A stretch of DNA of 64,000 nucleotides, from assembly GCA_029262195.1 (NCBI GenBank), contig JAJCZX010000030.1:248001-312000 (forward strand). Reading direction: 5' to 3'. Each line of letters starts with the position of its first letter. The first letter of the stretch is position 1. Below the pieces are notes generated by a model that saw nothing but the letters and a program-made list of their open reading frames with translations, was not told where the DNA came from and searched no databases. This DNA comes from Gemmatimonadota bacterium. GTDB lineage: Bacteria; Gemmatimonadota; Gemmatimonadetes; Gemmatimonadales; GWC2-71-9. The translations under genes were made by a program, and so were the position numbers. Shown here in pieces: positions 18,428-26,151 of the stretch.

Positions 18428-18868
18428 TTAAGAAACGCTTTCCAGGATCTCTTCGTCGGACGGCATTCCCTCCTTCGCGAACACCAATTTCCCGGTCCTG
18501 TCAACAACAAAAACACTGCGATTGATCGACTTGCCCATCAGTTTAACCGCACCATACGCTGACGCGACCTCCCTACCCGGATCTGACAACAAAGGGAACG
18601 GAAATTGTTTCAGATTCACATAATCCAAATGCTTTTCTGCCGAGGCCGGGTTGACCCCGAAAGGTTGGATTCCTTTTTCCAAAAACTTGCTCATGTCGTC
18701 GCGCACGGCGCCGAGTTGAACGTTTCAGCCAGGCGTATTGTTAACAGGGTAAAAAATTAGCAACGCTGACTTGTTCTTCAGCACATCAGACAGGCGGTAG
18801 CGGCTACCGTCGGACGCAGCAAGGTCGAAATCGGGGGCCTGGTCGCCTACAGGTAATATATTGGACAT
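18428..18868 (-). CDS. Probable selenocysteine peroxiredoxin (PrxQ/BCP type), TGA at the peroxidatic position
   Basis: Read from the ATG at 18868 (MSNILPVGDQAPDFDL) this is a bacterioferritin-comigratory-protein/PrxQ-type peroxiredoxin of 146 residues interrupted by one in-frame TGA at 18727-18725, codon 48. The context is FYPVNNTPG-[TGA]-NVQLGAVRDDM; in PrxQ/BCP proteins the equivalent is TPGC-TVQACGLRD, so the TGA falls exactly on the peroxidatic cysteine. No other cysteine exists in the protein and the resolving-Cys position is Gly. The remainder, including LLSDPGREVASAYGAV and SVFVVDRTGKLVF, is intact and in frame, which argues against a decayed gene. A compatible hairpin follows the TGA. 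I infer a selenoprotein that reduces peroxides; a plain reader would call only the fragment from 18706. Confidence 0.82.
18699..18727 (-). promoter_or_regulatory. Candidate bacterial SECIS element directly after the in-frame TGA
   Basis: Starting 11 bases after the TGA, T-C-(G bulge)-GCGC-CGT-GCGC-GA can fold into a six-pair stem with a bulged G and a CGU apical loop. The loop G is the second loop base and lies 19 bases after the TGA, within the 16-37 base window of the general bacterial SECIS model. The stem is short, so this is consistent with but does not prove SelB binding. Confidence 0.55.
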
Positions 18869-18971
18869 GGATTCGCTTTTGCTCAAGGATTAACAATTCT
18901 TATCACGAAAAATACTCAAACGGAGACGCTGACGCATCACCTTTTCAGGACCGGATCCTGACAGAACCCGA

Positions 18972-19805
18972 TTAGCCCGATACCCGCTTTTCGTGAAGGC
19001 TTTGAAGAGACCGAAACCATGCGGAAGGAACCTCAATTTCGCCCAACCGCCCGCCCTCGTACGCCATTGACTCCCCGTGCCAATCCGTCCCGCCGGTTCG
19101 CAACATGCCGGCGTGCACAGCCCGCAAGGAAAGCGTCTCGCGCAACTCCAGTCCGTGGGAAGGATGGCGGACCTCCAGTGCATCTACTCCAGACTTTTTG
19201 AGGTACTGTAGCGCCTTCTTCGTCGCTTTTTCACGCAGATGCGCGGCCGAAGAGATCCCCCCCAGCGACGAGATAAGGCGCGTAACGTTTTCCACCAGCG
19301 GCAAATCCTTAGGAACGAAGGCCGATCGGCGAAACCCGATGTAGCGATCAAACGCCGCGTTGATATCTGGCACGGCGCTGGCTCGGACAAGGGCCCTCGC
19401 GACGTGAGGCCTTCCGATGGCCCCCCCGGCAGCGATTTCCTTGACGTCGTCGAGCGAGACATCTACTCCAACTCCCTTTAGCCGCGAAACCATCTCCCGG
19501 GCGCGTTCCAGCCGCGACTCCCGTTGGCCGGCCAGAAAGGACTCAAGCTCCTCATTCTGCGACGGGAGAAAATAGCCAAGCAAATGCATTTCGCCCCAGC
19601 CGACCCGGACGCTAAACTCGCATCCCGTAACCACCTTCAGCGATGTGTTCCGGGCCGCTTGAACGGCTTCAGGAACTCCAGCGATCGTGTCGTGATCCGT
19701 TAAAGCCAACATCGTGATGCCGGCACGGAGGGCGGCCGCCACGACCTCGGACGGAGCATGTTCTCCATCCGAGGCTGTGGAATGGCAGTGAAGGTCGGTC
19801 GTCAA
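18972..19805 (-). CDS. PHP-domain phosphoesterase (RNase AM/TrpH family)
   Basis: 277 residues of the PHP fold: metal ligands in LHCHSTASDGEH (H6, H8), LALTDHDT, GCEFSV and the late GGTDWHGE. This is the YciV/TrpH group, which includes 3',5'-nucleoside bisphosphate phosphatases and 5'-3' exoribonucleases on short RNAs. It begins with a TTG overlapping the previous stop as TTGA. Downstream of E2 and the 93-residue unknown in one tight series, so it is probably on the 2-oxoacid dehydrogenase transcript, though functionally unrelated. Confidence 0.87.
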   Translation of the reverse strand: MTTDLHCHSTASDGEHAPSEVVAAALRAGITMLALTDHDTIAGVPEAVQAARNTSLKVVTGCEFSVRVGWGEMHLLGYFLPSQNEELESFLAGQRESRLERAREMVSRLKGVGVDVSLDDVKEIAAGGAIGRPHVARALVRASAVPDINAAFDRYIGFRRSAFVPKDLPLVENVTRLISSLGGISSAAHLREKATKKALQYLKKSGVDALEVRHPSHGLELRETLSLRAVHAGMLRTGGTDWHGESMAYEGGRLGEIEVPSAWFRSLQSLHEKRVSG

Positions 19806-20083
19806 GCAGGCCTGGTAGACCTGTCGTAATTCAATTCTGGACTCGTCCAGGCGGGTTGGGAAGCTTGCAGCATATCCCTGAGCGAGGCGTCACTAAGCGC
19901 TTGCAAAGCCGCTGCCGCACCTCCCTTGCCTGTGGGACGAAAACGACATACCCGCTTGATCGCGTTCTCACCGCTTCCCAGTTCAAACACAACGGCCAAT
20001 TGGTCGCGCGAATAACTGTTAACGCGACCCGACAGGTAAACTGCCCAACATTCACTTTCGACCTCAATCGTACGCCTGGCCAT
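19802..20083 (-). CDS. Small conserved-looking protein of unknown function
   Basis: 93 residues, not recognised. No signal peptide or membrane segment; predicted mixed alpha/beta, basic N-terminal half (RRTIEVESECWAVYLSGRV) and a C-terminal helix. ATG at 20083 shares one base with the E2 stop (TAATG) and its end overlaps the PHP gene by 4 bases, so it is translated as part of the operon, the main argument that it is real. Confidence 0.7.
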   Translation of the reverse strand: MARRTIEVESECWAVYLSGRVNSYSRDQLAVVFELGSGENAIKRVCRFRPTGKGGAAAALQALSDASLRDMLQASQPAWTSPELNYDRSTRPA

Positions 20084-21423
20084 TAGAGAGCGCCTTCGGG
20101 AAAGTTCTCCACGTCATGTTTGACGTCGGCCAGGAAACGGTCGGCGTCGGCGCCATCAACTACCCTGTGATCGTAGGACATAGAGATCATTCCCATCGTC
20201 CGAATCGCAATTACATCTTGCCCATCATCCAGTGTGATCACCTTGGGTCTTTTTTCGATCGTCCCGACACCCAGGATTGCCACCTGAGGCTGGTTAATTA
20301 TGGGTGCCCCGGCAAAACCGCCAAATCCGCCAGGATTGGTGATGGTGATGGTGCCGTTCTGGACCTCATCCGGGTTAAGCCGTTTGGTCCGAGCCCTCTC
20401 TGCCAGGTCAGCCACCGCTTTCGAAAGCCCGAGGACGGACAATTCGTCAGCGTTTTTGACCACAGGTACTATCAAACCCCAATCGAGAGCCACAGCTATG
20501 CCCAGATTTATTTGTTTGCGAAAAATCTGCGTGTCGCCGGAAACAGCTGAGTTTACGACCGGATGTTTCTTGATGTTGTCGACAATGGCTTTGAGGAGGA
20601 AAGACATGTAAGTCAACTTTCCTCCGCGGGCCGCATACTCGGCTTTCTTCGCGCTGCGGAGTTGGGCGACGTGCGTGTAGTCGATTTCGAAGAAGCTGGT
20701 GACATGAGCTGAAACACGCCGCGACATCACCATGTGATCTGCAGTGAGTTTCCTGATCTTGCTCATCGGTTCAACCCGGTCACCCTCCCACGCCTGAACT
20801 ATGGGGTGAGCGATATCACTTGTCGAAACAACCGCGTTCGGCGTAGACGTGGCCACCTGAACCTGAGACGGAGCCGGTGGAGTCACCCCCTTTTCTATAT
20901 ACTCGACGATGTCTTTCTTGGTAACTCGACCGGCATGCCCCGTTCCCGAAACCGCTGAAATATCGACATCGTGCTCTTCGGCTATCTTGCGGACAAGAGG
21001 CGTGGATTGGCGCTTTAGTCTTTCATCAGATGACTCGTTGGCCGAGTCCACGGGGTACGTTGTTGCGGGAGCCGCTGGAGCGCGTGAAGGCGTTGGGGCC
21101 GGAGACGGTTCCGGCGCGGCGGTAGAGGCCGGTTCCGGCGCAGGAGCGGGAGCAGGAGGCGCCGCTTCGATAGCAGCGTCAGCATCTGTTTCAATAGCCG
21201 CCACGATCGTCTGCACTTCTACTGTTTCGCCCTCGGCAACCTTTATCTCAGCCAGAATGCCTGCTGTGGGCGACGGGATCTCGGCATCCACCTTGTCGGT
21301 CGATATTTCGAGAATCGGCTCATCTCGTTTTACAGCATCCCCGACGTTCTTGAGCCAACGGGAAACGGTTCCCTCGGCAATTGACTCACCCATCTGGGGC
21401 ATTATCACATCAACACGGGCCAT
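20083..21423 (-). CDS. 2-oxoacid dehydrogenase complex E2 (dihydrolipoamide acyltransferase)
   Basis: E2 core of a pyruvate, branched-chain or 2-oxoglutarate dehydrogenase complex, 446 residues from the ATG at 21423 (AGGAGATAGC before it). Lipoyl domain at about 1-78 with the lipoyl lysine K44 in STDKVDAEI; a long Pro/Ala linker; E3/E1-binding domain with STPLVRKIAEEHDVDISAV; a second linker; catalytic acyltransferase domain ending in the active-site SYDHRVVDGADADRFL. A single lipoyl domain and the linker style suit the branched-chain or BkdB-like branch, but the acyl substrate cannot be decided. E1-beta lies upstream beyond the IS200-like gene. Confidence 0.93.
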   Translation of the reverse strand: MARVDVIMPQMGESIAEGTVSRWLKNVGDAVKRDEPILEISTDKVDAEIPSPTAGILAEIKVAEGETVEVQTIVAAIETDADAAIEAAPPAPAPAPEPASTAAPEPSPAPTPSRAPAAPATTYPVDSANESSDERLKRQSTPLVRKIAEEHDVDISAVSGTGHAGRVTKKDIVEYIEKGVTPPAPSQVQVATSTPNAVVSTSDIAHPIVQAWEGDRVEPMSKIRKLTADHMVMSRRVSAHVTSFFEIDYTHVAQLRSAKKAEYAARGGKLTYMSFLLKAIVDNIKKHPVVNSAVSGDTQIFRKQINLGIAVALDWGLIVPVVKNADELSVLGLSKAVADLAERARTKRLNPDEVQNGTITITNPGGFGGFAGAPIINQPQVAILGVGTIEKRPKVITLDDGQDVIAIRTMGMISMSYDHRVVDGADADRFLADVKHDVENFPEGAL

Positions 21424-21439
21424 GCTATCTCCTAAATAG

Positions 21440-21456
21440 AACCGCAAAAGGCGGTT
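21440..21456. other. Small hairpin upstream of E2
   Basis: AACCGC-AAAAG-GCGGTT, six base pairs, followed on the plus strand by TTCT. It lies in the 94-base gap between E2 and the IS200-like gene and could be a weak attenuator in the E2 leader or part of an element end. No fuller structure is seen in the gap. Confidence 0.3.
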
Positions 21457-21517
21457 TTCTGGTTAGCCATGCGTAAAATTGCTTGTTCGTTTTCGGGGTA
21501 GGCGGCAATAGTCGTGT

Positions 21518-21943
21518 ATGCCTATCCATGCTCCCAACACCAAATGGTGTCATCTTACCTGGGCGACCTTTCGAGGGCGCCAGCGTTTTAAAATAGCCGC
21601 GACCGCCCAGTTCTGCGAGCGGGCGATTCAGGACCAGTGTAATCGATCAGGCTTCGACGTCGATATCGTAGCCGTACTTCCCGACAGGATTCACGTCCTG
21701 GTCCAGGTCCCGCATTTCTATCGCAGAGACGAGATACTCCGAAGGATAAAGGGTGCCGCGCTCAGGGCACTGCGCACTCACTCGGTAATTCGGCGCTGGG
21801 AAATCAGAATATGGGAATGGGGCGGATGGTGCGCCGTACTGGCAAGTTCGAAAGCAGTATGGGTTGTGAGAAAACAGCTTGGAATCAGAAGTCAGCTCCG
21901 GTATCCTGCAATCCTCAAACCCAGGGTGAGGTGGTCAGCTTAA
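21518..21943 (+). CDS. IS200-like / REP-associated tyrosine transposase (RAYT) family protein, probably inactive
   Basis: 141 residues of the Y1 HUH-transposase fold: the start APNTKWCHLTWATFRGRQRF matches a family of small IS200-like proteins (usually WCHLTWATxxRxP), followed by a helix and the core strand. The HUH motif, normally HVH or HIH, reads DRIHVLVQVP here, so the first metal-binding histidine is replaced by Arg; a Tyr follows in FYRRDEILRRIKG. It lies opposite in strand between E2 and E1-beta and its stop overlaps the E1-beta stop. No clear terminal hairpins or target-site repeats are visible, so it is a solitary, possibly domesticated or dying copy. Confidence 0.72.
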   Translation: MPIHAPNTKWCHLTWATFRGRQRFKIAATAQFCERAIQDQCNRSGFDVDIVAVLPDRIHVLVQVPHFYRRDEILRRIKGAALRALRTHSVIRRWEIRIWEWGGWCAVLASSKAVWVVRKQLGIRSQLRYPAILKPRVRWSA

Positions 21944-22917
21944 TAACGCGCCAGACTCCGCGCAGCTGAGACCACCTCTTCTGTCGATGGCAGGACCCGA
22001 TCTTCGAGTTGTCCAGCAAAAGGTATCGGTGTATCCTCGGCGGTAACCCGCATGATCGGCGCGTCCAACCATTCGAATGCCAGTTCATTGACCCGCGCGG
22101 CAATCTCCCCGGCAATGCCACCGGTACGGGTATCCTCCTGAAGTACGAGTATCCGGTTGGTCTTCTTGACGCTCTCAGTCAATGAGTCGATATCCATCGG
22201 TATAAGCGTCCTGAGATCAAGAACCTCCGCCGAGATGCCTTCGGCTTCCAATTCTTCTGCCGCCTCGAGGGCCTTCCACACCATCGCTGACCAGGAGACG
22301 ATCGTCAAATCGGTCCCTTCTCGAGCGATTCTGGCTTTTCCGATAGGCGTGAGCACATCCTCGTCGTCAGATATCACTTCTTTAAGCCGTCTGTAGAGAA
22401 ATTTGTGTTCGAAATAAAGCACCGGGTCAGCGTCTCTTACCGCCGACTTTATCAGCCCCTTGGCATCCCTCACAGTTGCCGGACAGACGATCTTCAGTCC
22501 CGGAGTGTGGAAAAAAGCCGCCTCCGGCATCTGGGAATGGAACGGCCCTCCGCGCACGTAACCACCAACTGGACCTCGCACAACGATTGAAGTGCTCAAA
22601 TCGGCCCGGTACCTGGCAGTGGCAACATAGTTGGTCAGGATATCATAGGCGCACGAGACGAAATCCATAAACTGCATTTCCACTATCGGGCGGAACCCCA
22701 TGTGGGCGGCGCCTGCCGCAGCACCTACGATAGCTGCCTCACTGATCGGCGTGTCGATAACCCGTTCTTCGCCGAACCGTTCTTTGAAGCCCTCGGTGAC
22801 TTTGAACGCACCTCCGTAGTCAGCAATGTCCTCCCCGAGCACGAAGACGTTCTCGTCGCGCTCCATCTCTTCCCACATCCCGCGGCGAACGGCTTCCAGA
22901 TAGGTAATTTCAGGCAT
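21940..22917 (-). CDS. 2-oxoacid dehydrogenase E1 component, beta subunit
   Basis: 325-residue E1-beta of a heterotetrameric 2-oxoacid dehydrogenase (pyruvate or branched-chain). Starts MPEITYLEAVRRGMWEEMER; contains VFVLGEDIADYGGAFKVTEG with the TPP-activating Glu, DTPISEAAIVGAAAGAA, and the C-terminal transketolase domain (LILQEDTRTGGIAGEIAARV pattern). The E1-alpha partner is not adjacent on either side. Starts 22 bases after copZ, so it may be read from the copper/inositol transcript; its end meets the IS200-like gene. Confidence 0.93.
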   Translation of the reverse strand: MPEITYLEAVRRGMWEEMERDENVFVLGEDIADYGGAFKVTEGFKERFGEERVIDTPISEAAIVGAAAGAAHMGFRPIVEMQFMDFVSCAYDILTNYVATARYRADLSTSIVVRGPVGGYVRGGPFHSQMPEAAFFHTPGLKIVCPATVRDAKGLIKSAVRDADPVLYFEHKFLYRRLKEVISDDEDVLTPIGKARIAREGTDLTIVSWSAMVWKALEAAEELEAEGISAEVLDLRTLIPMDIDSLTESVKKTNRILVLQEDTRTGGIAGEIAARVNELAFEWLDAPIMRVTAEDTPIPFAGQLEDRVLPSTEEVVSAARSLARY

Positions 22918-22939
22918 TCGGGTTTTTAACGACGGGTTT

Positions 22940-23155
22940 TCAAACTTCAGGGGATGCCTTGTAGCCCGCTTTTTCGACAGCGGCTATATAGGTATCGGCG
23001 GTTACAGCCTGATCGGACGTTTCAACTTCGGCCACGGCATCCTCAAGGTCTACCATCACCGCGTAGGTACCCGAAACCTCCTTCAACGCGGCTTCGACTT
23101 TACCCTTACAATGGTCGCACGTCATGCCTGCAACATTAAGAGCGAAACTGGACAA
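22940..23155 (-). CDS. copZ: Heavy-metal-binding (HMA) protein, CopZ-like copper chaperone
   Basis: 71 residues, one HMA ferredoxin-like domain with the metal-binding GMTCDHCKGKVEAAL (C13, C16). It should carry Cu(I) in the cytosol to the CopA ATPase two genes upstream. Start is TTG at 23155 with a strong GAGGAGGACCG before it. The domain ends with EKAGYKASPEV as in other CopZ proteins. Confidence 0.9.
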   Translation of the reverse strand: MSSFALNVAGMTCDHCKGKVEAALKEVSGTYAVMVDLEDAVAEVETSDQAVTADTYIAAVEKAGYKASPEV

Positions 23156-23164
23156 CGGTCCTCC

Positions 23165-23455
23165 TCAATACGCACCACGCAACACGTGCGCGGCGTCGGT
23201 TTTTGTGTGAATTGTTCCGAGGAACCTCTTGGCGAACTTATCCAACTCACTCTCGCCTGCCTGATCGGTGGTGATGTCGATGTTGGTGTAGTGCCCGCCT
23301 TCGGCCCGCACATTTAGCTGGAGACCACCCAGGGTGCTAGAAAATTCACGGGTCCGCTCCCCTGAATCTCCGGGGGCCATGCGCGCGCCAAAATAAGTGT
23401 CGGCTTCAGCCAACACAGTATCAATTCCAAGAGAGGTTCGGTGAAAATATCGCAT
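23165..23455 (-). CDS. Unknown protein between copA and copZ
   Basis: 96 residues, not recognised. Begins MRYFHRTSLGIDTVLAEAD, one base after the copA stop, and ends 9 bases before copZ, so it is translated within the copper operon. No signal peptide, membrane segment or cysteine. Hydrophilic, with a strand-rich middle (LGGLQLNVRAEGGHYTNID). A role in metal handling is only suggested by position; with no Cys and a few His it is not an obvious copper binder. Confidence 0.75.
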   Translation of the reverse strand: MRYFHRTSLGIDTVLAEADTYFGARMAPGDSGERTREFSSTLGGLQLNVRAEGGHYTNIDITTDQAGESELDKFAKRFLGTIHTKTDAAHVLRGAY

Positions 23456-23456
23456 A

Positions 23457-25985
23457 TCAATTCATCGATGATTTGAAGGTTTTTAGTCTCAAGCTATTCG
23501 AAACAACGCTCAAACTGGATGCCGCCATCGCCGCGCTGGCGATCACCGGGCTTAGCAAAAGGCCGGTGAATGGATACAGTACACCCGCGGCCAATGGTAT
23601 CCCCAAAATATTGTAGAAAAAGGCAAAAAACAGGTTTGACTTTATTGTCTTCATTGTTTGGCGCGAAAGCTCAATGGCAGTGACGACGCCACCCAGGTCG
23701 CCTCGAATCAAGGTAACGTCGGACGCTTCCATCGCGATGTCTGTGCCGGTACCGAGGGCGAATCCGACGTCGGCCTGAGCGAGGGCCGGTGCGTCGTTGA
23801 TGCCATCACCGACCATAGCAACCACGTTTCCAGCTTCTTGCAATTGCTTAACCACATCTACCTTATCGCCAGGCTGGACTTCAGAAATCACCTCATCGAT
23901 TCCTACTTTCTCACCGACAAGGGTCGCCGCTTGATCTGTGTCCCCGCTGAGCAAGATCACGCGATGGTCCATCGCTTTGATCCTGGCCACGGCTCGGGCC
24001 GCGGTGTCCTTCACCTGATCGGCCAGGGCGAGTAGTCCCACGACGTGATCGCCCACGACCACCAGCACGACAGTTCGACCTTCGGTCAAATGGTTTTCAA
24101 CCCCTTCGGTCAGAGGACCTAACTCCATTGCCCGTTCCTCAGCGTGTCGAACTGAAATGACTTCCACCCGTTCCTCGTTAATGACTGCCCGAGCCCCCCG
24201 TCCCTCCATAGCAGTGAAACGCTTGACCGGCAACAATTCAGCGCCCCGGGCGCTGGCAGCGGCAACAATTGCTCCGGCCAACGGATGCTCCGACTTACTC
24301 TCAACCGATGCCGCAAGTTGAAGCACCGTAGCGCTCCCCATCGTCCCCTGCGGATCCGATGCCTGCAGGTGAGTAACCTCTGGTTTGCCCTCAGTAATTG
24401 TCCCGGTCTTGTCGAAAATTACCACATCTGCGTTCCCGACTGTTTCCAGCGCTTCAGCACTTTTTATCAGAATCCCACTCTGCGCCCCCTTGCCGGTTCC
24501 AACCATGATGGCGGTGGGCGTGGCAAGTCCCAGGGCACACGGACAAGCGATGATCAGGACAGTCACAAACGCAGTGGTGCTAAAAACCAGATGGGGTGCC
24601 GGGCCGAAAACGAACCACACCACGAAAGACGCTATTGCCAGAGCGATCACGACCGGGACAAACACTCCGGCCACTCTATCGGCCAACCTCTGCACAGGGG
24701 CCTTGGAGCCCTGAGCTTCTTCGACCAACCTGACGATCTGGGCCAGGGTCGTGTCCTTGCCGATGGCGCCAACTGTAAATCTCAAAAGACCCGAGCCGTT
24801 GACAGTGCCTCCGATGACCTTCTCGCCAGCCAGCTTCAAGACCGGGATCGGTTCGCCCGTCAGCATTGCCTCGTTAACAGATGACTCGCCGTCGAGTACG
24901 ACACCGTCCAGAGCGATCGTCTCTCCCGGGCGCACCTCCAGAACCTCGCCAAGGCGAATATCATCAATGGGTGCTTCAACGATAGTGCCATCGCGTTCAA
25001 CCCACGCGGTGTCGGGGCGGAGCGCCACCAGACTTCGAATCGCCTCCGAAGTTTGCCCTTTTGCCCGGGCTTCAAAGTACCTCCCGAGTAATATCAGGGC
25101 GACGATGGAGCTGACGGCCTCGTAGTAGACGTCTGCACTCAATCCCGCCGACATAAAAACAGACGGCACCACGGTTGCCACCAGCGAATAAACGAAAGCA
25201 GAGCCCGTTCCCACCGCTATCAGCGTGTTCATATCCGCAGACCGGTGCTTGAATCCGCTCCACGCACTCTTGTAGAACTGTTTCCCTGCCCAGAAAACCA
25301 CCGGAATCGTGATAGCCAGCATCAACCAACGCAAAGTGCCGTGGTCCATCTCATAAAGCTGTGGAGCCACCTGGGTGAGCAGGAGGTCCAGCGGCTTCAT
25401 CAACAATTTGATTAGACCCAGATGATCGCCTTCGGCGTTCATGATCGGCTGGGCCAGGGCCATCGTAAGTGCTGCCGATATTCCAGAAACGAGGAGCTTG
25501 CCGCGGAGCGTTTTGAGTTCGGTTTCCCGTCGGGAACGTTCCCGCTCAATCGGGTCCTCTTCTGAAATCGGAGATGCAAGCGAAAAGCCAGCCCTTACGA
25601 CCGCCGCTTCCAACTCTCCGGGAGCGTCGGAGCCGATAATGTATTCAACTCTTACCTGTTCAGTGGCCTGGTTCGCGACAACTTTGGTGACCCCCGGCAA
25701 AGCTCTCAGTTCACGTTCGATAGCGGAGGTTCCTGCAGCGTAATGCAAACCGGCGACGGCCAGCGTGGCTACCTGACGGGCTGTGTCGTACCCGGCGTCA
25801 ACAACTGCGTCCACCAGTACGTCGACCCCGGTCCGGTCGTCGACATCTACCGTGGCCTTGCCGGTCGCATAATTTACAGTGGCGTTGATAACGCCGCTGG
25901 TTTCAGAGAGGCGCTTTTCAACAGTCAGCGCACAAGCTGCACAGGTCATCCCTTCGATCGGGAGCGTAACTCTTGATTCGCTCAT
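23457..25985 (-). CDS. copA: Copper-exporting P1B-type ATPase
   Basis: 842 residues, Cu(I) export across the inner membrane. Two N-terminal HMA-like domains: the first has GMTCAACALTVEKRL (C15, C18), while the second keeps the fold but reads VAGLHYAAGTS where CxxC is expected, so it probably does not bind metal. Then membrane helices with the transport-site CPC in ACPCALGLATPTAI, the phosphorylation motif FDKTGTITEGKPEV, and GDGINDAPALAQADVGFA. The ATG at 25985 overlaps the stop of a tiny membrane ORF as ATGA. Substrate Cu(I) is supported by CPC and the adjacent copZ. Confidence 0.94.
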   Translation of the reverse strand: MSESRVTLPIEGMTCAACALTVEKRLSETSGVINATVNYATGKATVDVDDRTGVDVLVDAVVDAGYDTARQVATLAVAGLHYAAGTSAIERELRALPGVTKVVANQATEQVRVEYIIGSDAPGELEAAVVRAGFSLASPISEEDPIERERSRRETELKTLRGKLLVSGISAALTMALAQPIMNAEGDHLGLIKLLMKPLDLLLTQVAPQLYEMDHGTLRWLMLAITIPVVFWAGKQFYKSAWSGFKHRSADMNTLIAVGTGSAFVYSLVATVVPSVFMSAGLSADVYYEAVSSIVALILLGRYFEARAKGQTSEAIRSLVALRPDTAWVERDGTIVEAPIDDIRLGEVLEVRPGETIALDGVVLDGESSVNEAMLTGEPIPVLKLAGEKVIGGTVNGSGLLRFTVGAIGKDTTLAQIVRLVEEAQGSKAPVQRLADRVAGVFVPVVIALAIASFVVWFVFGPAPHLVFSTTAFVTVLIIACPCALGLATPTAIMVGTGKGAQSGILIKSAEALETVGNADVVIFDKTGTITEGKPEVTHLQASDPQGTMGSATVLQLAASVESKSEHPLAGAIVAAASARGAELLPVKRFTAMEGRGARAVINEERVEVISVRHAEERAMELGPLTEGVENHLTEGRTVVLVVVGDHVVGLLALADQVKDTAARAVARIKAMDHRVILLSGDTDQAATLVGEKVGIDEVISEVQPGDKVDVVKQLQEAGNVVAMVGDGINDAPALAQADVGFALGTGTDIAMEASDVTLIRGDLGGVVTAIELSRQTMKTIKSNLFFAFFYNILGIPLAAGVLYPFTGLLLSPVIASAAMAASSLSVVSNSLRLKTFKSSMN

Positions 25986-26149
25986 GGGTGTACGGGTCCC
26001 GATTCAGGATCAGATCCTTCGCGCGATGGTGACGAGGGGCGGGCTGAAGGGCCGGTTTTCGGGACGCGGGCCGGTTTGGGAGCCAGGAAAAACCATAGCT
26101 CCCAAACCATTAGCGCTATCCCTAAGACTACGACCAGTATGTTGGCCAG
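25982..26149 (-). CDS. Tiny single-pass membrane protein upstream of copA (non-ATG start)
   Basis: An open frame of 55 codons ends in a TGA that overlaps the copA start (ATGA). It begins at a CTG (26149) 2 bases after the inositol-phosphate synthase stop, with GGAGG seven bases upstream; ATA at 26152 is the only other option. Residues 1-22 form one membrane helix (ANILVVVLGIALMVWELWFF), followed by a Pro/Ser-rich basic tail. The helix plus WFF pattern resembles the membrane anchor of small cupredoxin-type proteins near copper ATPases, but no cupredoxin domain follows. Supported by the RBS, the overlap and the clean helix; the unusual start lowers certainty. Confidence 0.45.
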   Translation of the reverse strand: MANILVVVLGIALMVWELWFFLAPKPARVPKTGPSARPSSPSREGSDPESGPVHP

Positions 26150-26151
26150 TA

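Noticed and set aside
18428-18868. Alternative genetic code (TGA as Trp or Gly) to explain the in-frame TGA
   Set aside because: Many genes here end in TGA at the expected length (for example wbpA, rpsD, copA, hybC), so TGA is a normal stop.
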